Positions 7,741 to 16,987 of a stretch of 32,893 bases of DNA are shown here, piece after piece. The stretch lies in assembly GCA_017546245.1 (NCBI GenBank), contig JAFYXI010000069.1, positions 1-32,893 on the forward strand, given 5' to 3'. The first letter of the stretch is position 1. Each line of letters starts with the position of its first letter. Source of the stretch: Clostridia bacterium (GTDB lineage Bacteria > Bacillota > Clostridia > UBA1381 > UBA9506). The position numbers were made by a program, and so were the translations under genes. Under the pieces are notes generated by a model. The model did not search any database and was not told where the DNA came from. It was given only the letters and a program-made list of their open reading frames with translations.

Positions 7741-8685
7741 ATGTTTGCAAATAAACATTACGTTTTGGCAATTATGGAAGAAGGCAGCTTTTCAAAAGCA
7801 GCAGAAAAACTATATATTTCTCAGCCATCTTTAAGTGCATCAATAAAACGAATAGAAGAAAAAATATCTGTACCTTTGTTTAACCGTTCAACGTCTCCCG
7901 TAACATTAACAGAGGCAGGAGAGGAATATGTGCGGCACGCACTTGAAATCGAGGCAACAGAAAAGAATTTTGAAAGATATATTTACGACTATGCTAATTT
8001 ACTTACAGGTTCGGTAAGAATCGGCGGAAGCAGCTTATTCTCTTCTTTTATGCTTCCGTCTATGATTTATGAATTTAAAAAGATATACCCTAACATCAAA
8101 TTTGAAGTTTCAGAGGACAGCACAAAAAATCTTATACAAAAACTCGTTTTGGGAGGTATTGATATAATAATAGATAATGCGGTAATCGACGACCCGGCAA
8201 TCAACTCTACAATATACTCAAACGAAATGCTGCTTTTAGCCGTTCCTGCATCTTATGATATAAATGAAAAATTTAAGAATTTCCGTTTTACCGCTAACGA
8301 TATAAAAAACGGAACGCATATGACAAACAATTCTGCAGTCAGCCTTAAAGCTTTTTCCGGCTATCCGTTTATCCTTTTAAATCCCGAAAACGATACAGGA
8401 AGACGAGCAAATTTACTTTTTAAAAAGCATAAAATAGAGCCGGAAACTGTGTTTTTTCTTGACCAGCAGGTTACTGCATATAATGTATCGGTTACAGGTA
8501 TGGGTATTTCTTTTGTAAGCGATACATTGGTAAAGCATACCGAAGCTGAATCCAAGCTGTATTATTATAAACTAAATGACGAAGAAATTTTAAGAAATAT
8601 ATATTTTTGCAAAAAACAAAATCATTATCTTTCCCGCGCTTGTCAGGAATTCATTGATTTTAACACTAAACTAATCTGCAATTAA
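7741..8685 (+). CDS. LysR-family transcriptional regulator
   Basis: 314 aa, typical LysR length. N-terminal winged helix-turn-helix at residues about 1-60: YVLAIMEEGSFSKAAEKLYI, then SQPSLSASIKRIEEKISVPL and the wing FNRSTSPVTLTEAG. Residues about 90-300 form the co-inducer binding domain (GSVRIGGSSLFSSFMLPSMI opens it). ATG at 7741 with an optimal AGGAGGA site. It is divergently arranged with aspA, so it most likely controls aspA in response to an amino or dicarboxylic acid; the ligand is unknown. Confidence 0.92.
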   Translation: MFANKHYVLAIMEEGSFSKAAEKLYISQPSLSASIKRIEEKISVPLFNRSTSPVTLTEAGEEYVRHALEIEATEKNFERYIYDYANLLTGSVRIGGSSLFSSFMLPSMIYEFKKIYPNIKFEVSEDSTKNLIQKLVLGGIDIIIDNAVIDDPAINSTIYSNEMLLLAVPASYDINEKFKNFRFTANDIKNGTHMTNNSAVSLKAFSGYPFILLNPENDTGRRANLLFKKHKIEPETVFFLDQQVTAYNVSVTGMGISFVSDTLVKHTEAESKLYYYKLNDEEILRNIYFCKKQNHYLSRACQEFIDFNTKLICN

Positions 8686-8729
8686 AAATAAAGGCTTTCT
8701 ATCAAAGGCAGAAAGCCTTTATTTTTAAT
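8681..8729. terminator. Bidirectional terminator, 20-bp stem
   Basis: 8681-8700 and 8710-8729 are perfectly complementary over 20 bp with a 9-nt loop. The core AAAGGCTTTCT/AGAAAGCCTTT is flanked by A and T runs, so it can terminate the LysR gene on plus and transcripts arriving on minus. Confidence 0.88.
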
Positions 8730-8740
8730 TATTTACTACG

Positions 8741-8986
8741 TTATTTGCCATATCGGTCGTTATATTCGCTCCACACCTTTTCAAACCAGTTTTCGCAAAC
8801 GGGAATAGGTCTTACATCTTCAAACCAGCATGCTTTATCTTTGTGCCATTTAAGTGTTTTTTTGTCGTATTCTTCATTCGACTTTATCGAAATCGACCGG
8901 ATACCGGTAGCATCAGATAAATCAGGGCTTTCGTTACAAAATACCGAGCCGCCTCTGCTGCCTATATTTTCGCCTGCACATATCAT
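8741..8986 (-). pseudogene. C-terminal fragment of an unknown protein
   Basis: A minus-strand frame of 81 codons without ribosome binding site, ending in a TAA 12 nt from the terminator stem. The sequence (for example KTLKWHKDKACWFEDVRPIP and VCENWFEKVWSEYNDRYGK) looks like the end of a real globular protein rather than a shadow frame, because it has the rich Trp/Cys/Asp composition of a folded domain and ends at a terminator. I do not recognise the family. The 5' part is missing; sequence upstream switches to an AraC-type fragment in the opposite direction. Confidence 0.5.
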
Positions 8987-9551
8987 ACACTCGGCAAGTA
9001 ATGATTATGAACGATATTGCGTGACATTAAATCCCGTATTATTAGACCCGTATATTCACAATTCAGATTTGCTTGGTATGCTCAAAAATCACAACTCAGA
9101 TTTTATTCATTGCATAAACTGCGAAAGTATATCGGGTACTGTCTGCGAGCTTTTTGAACGTCTTGTAAAAAGCGACTCAAAAAAGCCATATGCAAACGAA
9201 CTTTTTGCGTGTTATATAACTGAGCTTTTGATTAACACATACCGCACCAAGCCCGATAATTTTTACATACCCGAATTTCCCTGCAAGGATACTATATTAA
9301 AAATTCAAAAATACTTAGACACACATTTTTATAAAGATATTAAAATAGCCGATATCGGAAAGCAATTTTTGATAAGTAACTGTTATTTGTCGCACAAATT
9401 TAAAGAACTGACTGGCTTTTCGCCCAAGCAATATCTTACATCAGTTCGGCTTAAAAACGCCGCATATATGCTATATCACACAAACGACACGGTAAATAAA
9501 ATAGCTGCAGCTTGTGGATTTTATTTTGCCACAGCCCATTTGTTTTATTAG
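8967..9551 (+). pseudogene. AraC-family regulator, truncated at both ends
   Basis: The frame is open from 8745, but the first 74 codons are the complement of the neighbouring fragment. From about 8967 it resembles the AraC ligand-binding domain (PAHIIHSASNDYERYCVTLN) and then the DNA-binding domain (KIADIGKQFLISNCYLSHKF, KELTGFSPKQYLTSVRLKNA). It stops inside the second helix-turn-helix (CGFYFATAHLFY-stop), where intact members continue with about 20 more residues ending in a G.sP..YR motif. It overlaps the end of the 1159-aa gene by 4 nt. Loss of both ends makes function unlikely. Confidence 0.7.
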
Positions 9552-12500
9552 TTTGTATCTAATGTAATAAACACCGATTCAAAAGGTTTAATATCAAATC
9601 TTATTTCTTTTACTATGCCGTTTTCTTTACAAACAAACAATTCTCTGTCGCATTTAACGTCTGTAAGATTATCCATATTAAAACGAATAACTGCTTCTTT
9701 TATGCCGTATGTTCTATTATCCTGCGGAACATAATTAATAGCCATAAGCTCGGTGTGTCCTGCCTCTGCCTCGAACAAAGTAATACCCACATTAACACCT
9801 TCGGCAAGCGGTGAAGAAAGATTTTTAACTACATCGCTTAATACCTTTTTAATAAGCTTTCCGACAATGCAGTAAGAATTAGGTCTGTTATCGCGCTGAT
9901 TTTTATTTTCGCATCCTAAGCTTAAAATGTGTGTGTTAATTAGTGCCGTTCGGTCGGCAGCAAGAATTGCAGGCATATCACCGTCGGTATATGCTAAAAT
10001 CTCTGCGCCATCGGGTACGTAATTAAAGGTTGCATATGTGCCGTAAATATTTTCGTTTTCGCCTTTATAGCTTAATGTATTTACTTCATGTTTTTGCATA
10101 AAGGGGCGAACGCCAAAGATATCCTCTAAGCCGGTAACATCTGATAAACCAATAAGATTTACACCCTCGTTGTACAGTCTGCGCAGTTCTTTTATAACAG
10201 ATGCATCTGCGTTTTTAAGCGTGGGAACAACAATCAAATCACATTCGTCGGCAGAAATGGAAGAAAGGACATCAAACTTAGTCGAAAAACCGTTTGGTAT
10301 TCCTGCTTCGCGGCTGCATTCGTGTATAAATCCGCTTGCAAGCTCGCTGGCGTTGCTGAAAGCATAAAGCTTAGTACCCTCGTCGTTTACCGCGATGTCA
10401 AACAAGGTATCCGACTCGTCATATTCGGCAATAAATGCCATAGAGCGCAAAGGCTTTTGGGGTTTGTTCTCTATAACATATCTCCAGTCTTTTGCAAGCT
10501 CTTCAAGCATAGCAGGACCGTGATCTCTTCTGTGAAAGCCATAGGTATCCCAGTAATGATAACCGTCAGATAAACGGTATGCGGTATTAAAAACATATTC
10601 AAAAGAGTGTGTTGAGTACTGGCGAGGCTCCATACTGTATACAGCCATAGGCGCATGAGCAAATTTAACTGCACCGTCTATATTGCCGCCTTTGTCTTCG
10701 CGGTATTGTTCAGGATACATCTTAATCCCCGGACAATGCAGAAGTATGCTTGTAAGTGTAAACGGGCCGCGATAGGTGGGATAAGCGCAGGCTATAGGAT
10801 AATCCTCGTATGTGGTAAAGCCTGTAAATACCTTTTGGGCAAGCCGCTCATCGTTAGGGAGTCCGTAATCAGGCAGCGAGCGGTATGATACCGTAGGTGT
10901 TATATACACACTGACAGGACCATACATAGAGCGCTTTGCATCAGGATTAAACCCTGCAAGCTCCTTATTTTGTTCGTCTAAAATTTCAAGTACACGGTTG
11001 TTGATATAATCAATCCATTCTACGCGATAATTTCCCATAAGTCTTTCATAATGGTCGGTAGAAAACGTTTCGTTTTCAAAGTCCATATTAACAACTTTTG
11101 CCGCCTCTGGATTTTTACTTAAAAACTCTTTTAAAAGTTCCTGATGAAAAGTGCTTGCAGTAGTGATAAAGGTCCAGTGGTCAGAACGCAACGGAAATTG
11201 TGTAATCTGACATCTTTTGCTGTATCCCTTTTTTGATTTGGTATAAAAAATATAATCAGCATGTTTAAGGGTTTCTTTATGCTTTTCATAATCATCATAA
11301 TCACGGCAGGTTCGAGGCGCAAGCCACACATACCATTTTCTTTTAAAGCTCTTGGTAAGCTCCCAGGTCTTTCTGGTTTCTGCTTCTGTCGGTGTATCTG
11401 TTACGCAGGTTATGTAGTGAACCGAATCGCAGGAGTGCTTGGGATTCCATAAATCAAATGCGTTTCGTTTGAGCCATTTTATCTCGTTTGCCATAGAAAA
11501 TACAAACGGCAGACCGCTTTTTAATGCGGGAATATCATCGGTATCTTTATTAAATACCTCGAAAACGTGTTTAATCTGCTTATAAAGCTTACCGCCGTAA
11601 AATACTTTAAAAACAATTTTATATACTCCCGTATCCAACGGATTGAATTTAGCGGATGCTTTAATTTTTGTATAATTCTTTTCTGTTGTCTCAGTACTTA
11701 AAGCTATCTCGCTTGTAGCAAGAGGTTCTGTTTCGTAAACGTTTTCAATTTCTGCTTTTATATCAACGAATTTGCTCTCTTTCATCGTTCGCATTTCTAA
11801 AGTAAAGTCAATATCTTCGCTGCACTCAAAATAATGATTGTATTTAATATGCTCTATAACCTCATCTTTTTTGTAGCAATCTTCGGGGATAAGGCTCATA
11901 GCATATTTATCAAAAGGCGAGAATACTTCAAATATATCCTGACCGTTTAAAGCATCGCCTGAATATGTCGCTGTGCCATCTGTGTTATAGCGGAACTGGC
12001 TTGCTCCCTGCTGATTGGCATAGCCCTTGCACAAAAGGTGCTCATAACCGAATATAAGCTCGCTATCAGCTGATAGCCTGCCGTCCTTTATTAGTTTTGG
12101 GTTTATTTTAAAGCATTTTATTATGGGCAGAGGGGTGTTTTTGAAAAAGTCTCTCTGAAAGTCCCGGTATACGTTAGAGTCAACAAAGCACAAGTCGCCG
12201 TTTGCAATATTAAAGCATTCTTCTGTGCCGTTACTGAAAAGCCCTACATACGGTGTGGTCATATGGTCTATCTCGACATTAAACTGCAAGGGTCGGTCGG
12301 CTTGGTTGTATTCACGTGTACTTGTTCCTCCATCTAAAACAATATTTAAAAAATATTCGTTTTCTATTTCGTCTATCTGCCATGTTACACGATAGGGTAT
12401 ATCGCCGCCGTTTGTTAAAGGTATTTCGGCAGTAACGGGTTTTAATATGCTGCGTGTTTTTAAATTATCGTCAGACTTAAAATAAATATCCTTAAAAATA

Positions 12501-13027
12501 AGCTCGCCGATAAAGTTCTTTCTTTCGATGGCTATTTGCCCCGGGGCGCAATCGCAATCAAAGCTTATATTTTTTGTGCCTATTGCACAAGAAATTTCGT
12601 TTTCGTCAATATCTATATTAAGAGGTAAAAATTTTGTTTCGTCTAAATTAAAATCGTTTAAAACCTTTTCAGAAAGCGCTGCAGAGCGGTGCTCTTCCTG
12701 CTTTATAAGAGCAACGGCAAGTGTGCCCGAAAGCGCAAAGGTAAAGCGCAGACCTAAGCCGCGTCTTGTTTTTTTGTCGTACTGAAAAAATACGGTAAAG
12801 CAAGGGTCGTATTCCTTTAAAAACGTAATAAGAAATTCTGTTCTAAAGCTACCTGTTTTAAATTTTGGGGTATTTAGAACATAGCGGTTTCCGACAGATT
12901 TCATATGAAAATGCTTGTCGTGAACGGCTGCATGGAGATTTTCTACATAAGTATGCTTTTCCAACTCAAAGCTGTAAGGCTGTAAGTTTTCATCGTGCCC
13001 TGTAAAATGGTCTTTTAATTCAAACAT
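9548..13027 (-). CDS. Large cytoplasmic glycoside hydrolase-like protein
   Basis: ATG at 13045 is possible, but GGAGAG on the minus strand (13039-13034) sits 6 nt before ATG 13027, giving 1159 aa starting MFELKDHFTG. There is no signal peptide or membrane segment, so it acts inside the cell. Residues about 1-500 look like beta-sandwich modules. About 520-850 is a probable TIM-barrel region with acidic strand ends such as VVNMDFENET (E651, E653) and WRYVIENKP. About 860-980 resembles the glutamine-amidotransferase-like trimerisation fold of GH42-type enzymes (DLIVVPTLKNADASVIKELR). The C-terminal 80 residues are a beta-domain. I cannot assign a CAZy family. The neighbouring AraC and sugar genes suggest a role in imported glycoside or glycoconjugate breakdown. 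Confidence 0.6.
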   Translation of the reverse strand: MFELKDHFTGHDENLQPYSFELEKHTYVENLHAAVHDKHFHMKSVGNRYVLNTPKFKTGSFRTEFLITFLKEYDPCFTVFFQYDKKTRRGLGLRFTFALSGTLAVALIKQEEHRSAALSEKVLNDFNLDETKFLPLNIDIDENEISCAIGTKNISFDCDCAPGQIAIERKNFIGELIFKDIYFKSDDNLKTRSILKPVTAEIPLTNGGDIPYRVTWQIDEIENEYFLNIVLDGGTSTREYNQADRPLQFNVEIDHMTTPYVGLFSNGTEECFNIANGDLCFVDSNVYRDFQRDFFKNTPLPIIKCFKINPKLIKDGRLSADSELIFGYEHLLCKGYANQQGASQFRYNTDGTATYSGDALNGQDIFEVFSPFDKYAMSLIPEDCYKKDEVIEHIKYNHYFECSEDIDFTLEMRTMKESKFVDIKAEIENVYETEPLATSEIALSTETTEKNYTKIKASAKFNPLDTGVYKIVFKVFYGGKLYKQIKHVFEVFNKDTDDIPALKSGLPFVFSMANEIKWLKRNAFDLWNPKHSCDSVHYITCVTDTPTEAETRKTWELTKSFKRKWYVWLAPRTCRDYDDYEKHKETLKHADYIFYTKSKKGYSKRCQITQFPLRSDHWTFITTASTFHQELLKEFLSKNPEAAKVVNMDFENETFSTDHYERLMGNYRVEWIDYINNRVLEILDEQNKELAGFNPDAKRSMYGPVSVYITPTVSYRSLPDYGLPNDERLAQKVFTGFTTYEDYPIACAYPTYRGPFTLTSILLHCPGIKMYPEQYREDKGGNIDGAVKFAHAPMAVYSMEPRQYSTHSFEYVFNTAYRLSDGYHYWDTYGFHRRDHGPAMLEELAKDWRYVIENKPQKPLRSMAFIAEYDESDTLFDIAVNDEGTKLYAFSNASELASGFIHECSREAGIPNGFSTKFDVLSSISADECDLIVVPTLKNADASVIKELRRLYNEGVNLIGLSDVTGLEDIFGVRPFMQKHEVNTLSYKGENENIYGTYATFNYVPDGAEILAYTDGDMPAILAADRTALINTHILSLGCENKNQRDNRPNSYCIVGKLIKKVLSDVVKNLSSPLAEGVNVGITLFEAEAGHTELMAINYVPQDNRTYGIKEAVIRFNMDNLTDVKCDRELFVCKENGIVKEIRFDIKPFESVFITLDTN

Positions 13028-13140
13028 TTTTATCTCTCCAATCATAATGGAAGTTTGGCGATTATAACATTATTATATATTATAAAAAAGAACATTTACA
13101 CTTAAAATACGATTTAAAAGGTTTAGTTTTCGAGCATATA

Positions 13141-13944
13141 TTAATTATTCTTTTTGGTTTCTGACGGCATTTGCCCCATTATGGCTTTGTATGTTTTCGT
13201 AAAATACGAAGCGTTTGAAAATCCGCATTTTAAGGCTGCTTCCAAAACATTGTCGTTAGTATTTTTCAATATTCTGTGTGCCTCTTTACATCTTATAATA
13301 TTTAACATATTGGTTGCGGTCATTCCTGTTATTTCTTTAAATGTGTGACAAAAATAGCATTTCGTAAAGCCTACGTCACGACATATGTCATCTAAATTTA
13401 TGTTTCTTTCAAAATTTTTCTTCATATATGTAATTGCCGATTTTACCAATTCTGTTTTGGCATCCTTTTGATTTAAGGCATCGGTATTTTTGGCACTTTC
13501 GTAGTTTTTCATAAGGATATTTGCAATTTTTAAGGCGCATGAGCAAACATCAGATTCATAATACGCATCTTTAGCTTTTACGATGGATGCAATTTGCGTA
13601 AAAAGCAATGCTATGCTATTGTCGCAAACAATACTGCTTACTGCGGTTTCTGTAAAATCAAGCCCGACCTGTTTTAAAAACTCGATTTCTATAATAAGGC
13701 AATAATATTCTAAATCGCCCGATACTGAGTATAGCTGATGTATGGTGTCGGTGTTTACAATAATTGTATCGCCTGCATCTGCAAAAACTTCCTGTGCGCC
13801 GATTATTGCTCTTGCTCTGCCTTTTGTTATGTGTAAAAGCTCGATGTTTTCGTGCCAGTGCGGAGAAAACTTAGACAGTTCGTTTATGATAAAGGGTTTA
13901 AACGTCATAGGAAATGTCGGATTGTGTTTATGAAGCTCGTACAT
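13141..13944 (-). CDS. AraC-family transcriptional regulator
   Basis: The frame opens at 13971, but GAGGTGA (minus strand, 13955-13949) points to ATG 13944; 267 aa. N-terminal cupin-type ligand domain (HWHENIELLHITKGRARAII, then DAGDTIIVNTDTIHQL). C-terminal pair of helix-turn-helix motifs: INLDDICRDVGFTKCYFCHT and VLEAALKCGFSNASYFTKTY, ending in the GQMPSE block. It is co-directional with and just upstream of the 1159-aa gene, and divergent from the epimerase/dehydrogenase genes, so it probably controls both sides in response to a sugar-like ligand. Confidence 0.9.
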   Translation of the reverse strand: MYELHKHNPTFPMTFKPFIINELSKFSPHWHENIELLHITKGRARAIIGAQEVFADAGDTIIVNTDTIHQLYSVSGDLEYYCLIIEIEFLKQVGLDFTETAVSSIVCDNSIALLFTQIASIVKAKDAYYESDVCSCALKIANILMKNYESAKNTDALNQKDAKTELVKSAITYMKKNFERNINLDDICRDVGFTKCYFCHTFKEITGMTATNMLNIIRCKEAHRILKNTNDNVLEAALKCGFSNASYFTKTYKAIMGQMPSETKKNN

Positions 13945-13961
13945 ATTATCACCTCGCGTAA

Positions 13962-13990
13962 AGTATATCATACAGAAAACAAAAAAGCAA
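13962..13990 (-). promoter_or_regulatory. Promoter for the AraC gene
   Basis: Minus strand: -35 TTGCTT (13990-13985), 17-nt spacer, -10 TATACT (13967-13962). The imperfect -35 fits a regulated promoter. Confidence 0.55.
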
Positions 13991-14020
13991 TATAGTGTTA
14001 GATTATAACAATATGTTTTA

Positions 14021-14049
14021 TTTACAACAGCATTTGCAATTGATATAAT
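14021..14049 (+). promoter_or_regulatory. Promoter for the epimerase/dehydrogenase operon
   Basis: -35 TTTACA (14021-14026), 17-nt spacer, -10 TATAAT (14044-14049), 35 nt before ATG 14085. It is back to back with the AraC promoter within 60 nt, the usual layout for an AraC-controlled divergon. Confidence 0.7.
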
Positions 14050-14084
14050 CTAGTTAAAGAATTTTAAAAAAGGACGTGTTAATT

Positions 14085-14933
14085 ATGTATAATTTTCCGA
14101 TAGGTGTAATGCTGCATAGCTTCAGATGCGAAACAAAAGATGCAATCGAAAAAGCTGCAAGCATAGGCGCAAAGGGCATACAGCTTCTTGCAACCTATGG
14201 CAAGCACAGCCCCGAAGAGTTAGTTGGCGACAAAAGAAAAGAGCTTATGGATATGATGAAATCAAACGGTCTTTGCTTTTCGGCTCTTTGCGGCGACTTT
14301 GGTGTAGGATTTTTTAATCCCGAAACAAACCCCGAAATGATTGAAAAATCAAAAAGAGTACTGGATTTGGCAAAAGAGTTGGAAACCAACATAGTAACAA
14401 CTCATATCGGTGTTATACCCGAAGATAAAAACACAGACCGTTATAAAATTATGCAGGAGGCTTGCTTTGAGCTTTCGCGCTATGCAGACAGCTTAGATGC
14501 ACATTTTGCAATCGAAACAGGTCCTGAAATTGCTGCTACTTTAAAAATGTTTTTGGACGACTTAGGCTCAAAAGGTGTAGCAGTAAACTATGACCCTGCA
14601 AACTTTGTAATGGTAACCGGTGATGACCCTGTTAAAGGTGTTTATACCTTAAAAGATTACATAGTTCATACCCACGCAAAAGACGGTGTAAGATTAAAAG
14701 ACTCATCGCCTGAAGAAATTTATAAATACATAGATGAAGAAAAGCACTCGGGCAGAGAGTATTTAGAACTGCCTTTAGGTCAGGGCAAGGTTGATTTTGA
14801 TAACTACTTAAAGGCATTGGAAGAGGTTGGTTATCGCGGCTATCTTACCATTGAGAGAGAAGTGGGAGCAAATCCTGCCGATGACATAAAATTAGCGGCA
14901 GACTTTTTAAGAAATAAAATTGCTACTCTTTAA
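14085..14933 (+). CDS. Sugar/cyclitol epimerase-isomerase (xylose isomerase-like TIM barrel)
   Basis: An upstream GTG at 14076 is only 1 nt from AAGGA (14070-14074), whereas ATG 14085 has a 10-nt spacing; 282 aa. Residues fit the AP-endonuclease family 2/sugar isomerase fold: GAKGIQLLA, NIVTTHIGVIP, HFAIETGPE (metal-ligand Glu), VNYDPANFVM (Asp), IVHTHAKDGV (His, Asp) and LTIEREVG (Glu). These are the metal and substrate ligands of D-tagatose 3-epimerase and inosose dehydratase/isomerase relatives. The Gfo/Idh gene follows after 9 nt. In Thermotoga a related protein (IolO) epimerises 5-keto-L-gluconate; that specific role is only inferred here. Confidence 0.8.
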   Translation: MYNFPIGVMLHSFRCETKDAIEKAASIGAKGIQLLATYGKHSPEELVGDKRKELMDMMKSNGLCFSALCGDFGVGFFNPETNPEMIEKSKRVLDLAKELETNIVTTHIGVIPEDKNTDRYKIMQEACFELSRYADSLDAHFAIETGPEIAATLKMFLDDLGSKGVAVNYDPANFVMVTGDDPVKGVYTLKDYIVHTHAKDGVRLKDSSPEEIYKYIDEEKHSGREYLELPLGQGKVDFDNYLKALEEVGYRGYLTIEREVGANPADDIKLAADFLRNKIATL

Positions 14934-14942
14934 GGAGGAAAA

Positions 14943-16004
14943 ATGATGAAAAAATTAAAAGTAGGTATAATCGGAGCAGGAAACATTTCAAAGTATCATA
15001 TTGATGCATACCGCAAAAATCCAAATGTTGAGCTTTATGCCCTTTGTGATATTAACGAAGACAGACTTAAAATGATGGGCGAAAAGTATGGCGTAACCAG
15101 ACTTTTTACCGACAAAGACGAAATGCTTAAGCTTGATGAGCTTGATGCGGTAAGCGTATGCACCTGGAACAGCGAGCACGCTCCGTGTTCTATTGCAGCA
15201 TTAAATGCAGGTAAGCACGTTTTGTGCGAAAAGCCTATGGCTACCAATGTTGAAGATGCTATCAAAATGAAAGAAGCTGCCGAAAAGAACGGAAAGCTTT
15301 TAATGATTGGCTTTGTAAGAAGATTTGGTAACGACTGCGACATAGTAAGAGATTTTAATTCCGTTGATTACTTAGGCGACATTTATTATGCTAAAGCAAC
15401 CTATTTAAGAAGAAACGGAAATCCCGGAGGTTGGTTTGGAGATATGTCCCGTTCGGGCGGCGGTCCTATGATTGACTTGGGTGTTCACGTTATCGATTTT
15501 ACCCGTTTTGTTATGGGTAATCCTAAGCCTGTATCAGTTTATGCGGCTACCTTTAAAAAGCTGTTTGACCGCAGTAATTTAAAGACTTCTAAAGAGTATC
15601 TTTCCGCAGGTAAGGGTGAAAAAGATATATGCGATGTAGAGGATTTAGCTACTGCAATGGTAAGATACGAAGACGGTTCTGTGCTTTCGATTGAGGCAAG
15701 CTTCAGCTTAAACATTAAAAACGACCAGGGAAGAATCGAGTTTTTCGGCACAAAGGGCGGAGCAAAACTTGAACCTGAGCTCGAACTTTATACTGAGGTT
15801 AACGGATATATGGCAGATGTTAATTTAGCTGCAAAAACTGCTTTAGAGTTTAACGGTCTTTTTGAAAATGAAATAAACCACTTTGCAGATTGTATATTAA
15901 ACGGCAAAGAATGTATCAGCCCTGCGCAGGATGGTATAGAAATAATGAAAATTTTAATGGCTATATATGAATCCGCTAAAACAGAACACGAGGTTATTTT
16001 ATAA
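14943..16004 (+). CDS. Gfo/Idh/MocA-family NAD(P)-dependent dehydrogenase
   Basis: 353 aa; ATG 14943 after AAGGAGG (14933-14939); a second ATG follows immediately. N-terminal Rossmann fold with VGIIGAGNISKYHIDAYR at residues about 7-24, then the family motif CEKPMATN at about 95-102, whose Lys is the usual catalytic residue. Further on is GGPMIDLGVHVIDFTRFVMG with the conserved D..xH. Such enzymes oxidise one hydroxyl of a sugar or cyclitol; inositol 2-dehydrogenase (IolG) is the best known. Pairing with a TIM-barrel epimerase is frequent in inositol and keto-sugar pathways. Substrate is not proven. Confidence 0.88.
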   Translation: MMKKLKVGIIGAGNISKYHIDAYRKNPNVELYALCDINEDRLKMMGEKYGVTRLFTDKDEMLKLDELDAVSVCTWNSEHAPCSIAALNAGKHVLCEKPMATNVEDAIKMKEAAEKNGKLLMIGFVRRFGNDCDIVRDFNSVDYLGDIYYAKATYLRRNGNPGGWFGDMSRSGGGPMIDLGVHVIDFTRFVMGNPKPVSVYAATFKKLFDRSNLKTSKEYLSAGKGEKDICDVEDLATAMVRYEDGSVLSIEASFSLNIKNDQGRIEFFGTKGGAKLEPELELYTEVNGYMADVNLAAKTALEFNGLFENEINHFADCILNGKECISPAQDGIEIMKILMAIYESAKTEHEVIL

Positions 16005-16025
16005 AACTTGCGCAAGATTAATTGC

Positions 16026-16054
16026 TTGACTAAAAGCTGTTGCTGTGTTATTAT
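16026..16054 (+). promoter_or_regulatory. Promoter for the NIF3-like gene
   Basis: -35 TTGACT (16026-16031), 17-nt spacer, -10 TATTAT (16049-16054), 36 nt before the start codon. The gene can thus be expressed separately from the upstream operon. Confidence 0.65.
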
Positions 16055-16089
16055 GTTCGTGTATTGTATGAACTAAAGAGGTGAACAGA

Positions 16090-16872
16090 ATGTTAATTCG
16101 GGACATAATTAATGGTTTAAACGATTGGAGTCCTATTAACAGAGCTAATGGGAACGATTTTATGATATACGGCGGCAGCGACCGCGATGTTAGTAAAATT
16201 GCGGTGTGTATGATTGCGACGCCAAATGTCTTGCGTAAGGCAAAAGAGCTTGGCGCAGAATTTATTATAACGCACGAGCCTACATTTCACGAATCGCTAA
16301 AAAGATATAACGGTGAAGATAATTATTTTAATGATAAGGTATACCTTGCAAAAAAGCAGCTTGTAAAAGAGATTGATATTCCTATATATCGTTTTCACGA
16401 CTATTCACATTTTACCGAAGTTGATAAAATAAATGCCGGCTTTGTAAAAAAACTCGCTCTAAGCGGTACCTTTGACGGACAAAGAACATTTACACTTGAT
16501 ACTCCTGTGACCGTTTATGAATTGGAAAGTGAAATTAAAAATAAATTGGGTCTTTTTCATATCAGATTTATAGGCAAGCGTAATAAAAGGGTTAAAAATA
16601 TTTCTTTGTGTGTTGGTGCGTGCGGTGATGCCTGTGTATACAATGAGTTAAACCGAGAGGGCATAGACCTTGTAATTTGCGGTGAGGTTACCGAATACAG
16701 CGTATGCGAATATGTAAGAGATTCGGCACAACTTGGGGTTGATATGGCTCTGTTTCTGCTTGGACATATGGGCTCTGAAAGAGCTGGCATGGAATATGTG
16801 TGTGATCATATTAATAGTACAATGAGTGGTATAAAAGCAATATACATAGAGAGCGATGAAGTATATGTTTAA
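16090..16872 (+). CDS. NIF3-like (DUF34) putative metal-dependent hydrolase
   Basis: GTG 16081 opens the frame, but it lies within GAGGTGA (16078-16084), 5 nt before ATG 16090, so the product is 260 aa. NIF3 features: FIITHEPTFH near residue 61 (family itHHP, metal-binding His), and near the C-terminus LLGHMGSERAGMEYV (His and Glu of the dinuclear metal site). The middle, FDGQRTFTLDTPVTVYELES, is the usual inter-domain region. The first motif has HEP instead of HHP, so one ligand differs from the classic family. Biochemical role of DUF34 proteins is unsettled (a GTP cyclohydrolase I annotation for relatives is doubtful). Its place between sugar genes suggests a pathway-specific paralogue. Confidence 0.75.
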   Translation: MLIRDIINGLNDWSPINRANGNDFMIYGGSDRDVSKIAVCMIATPNVLRKAKELGAEFIITHEPTFHESLKRYNGEDNYFNDKVYLAKKQLVKEIDIPIYRFHDYSHFTEVDKINAGFVKKLALSGTFDGQRTFTLDTPVTVYELESEIKNKLGLFHIRFIGKRNKRVKNISLCVGACGDACVYNELNREGIDLVICGEVTEYSVCEYVRDSAQLGVDMALFLLGHMGSERAGMEYVCDHINSTMSGIKAIYIESDEVYV

Positions 16873-16877
16873 AAGCG

Positions 16878-16907
16878 AAAACACGATGATTAATCATCGT
16901 GTTTTTT
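16878..16907 (+). terminator. Terminator after the NIF3-like gene
   Basis: ACACGATGATT/AATCATCGTGT is a perfect 22-nt palindrome extended by AAA/TTT, followed by TTTTTT. It separates the NIF3-like gene from the creatininase gene. Confidence 0.8.
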
Positions 16908-16920
16908 GCTGTAAAATTAA

Positions 16921-16949
16921 TTGACAAAATTTTACGCATATGTTAGAAT
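16921..16949 (+). promoter_or_regulatory. Promoter for the creatininase/NagB-like operon
   Basis: -35 TTGACA (16921-16926, perfect), 17-nt spacer, -10 TAGAAT (16944-16949). Confidence 0.75.
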
Positions 16950-16987
16950 ATAAAAAGCATTTTATATCAAAAAAGTGAGGTACTTTT

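Noticed and set aside
8745-9551. Complete 268-aa AraC regulator
   Set aside because: The first 74 codons are the complement of another gene fragment and the last helix of the DNA-binding domain is missing, so it is a remnant.
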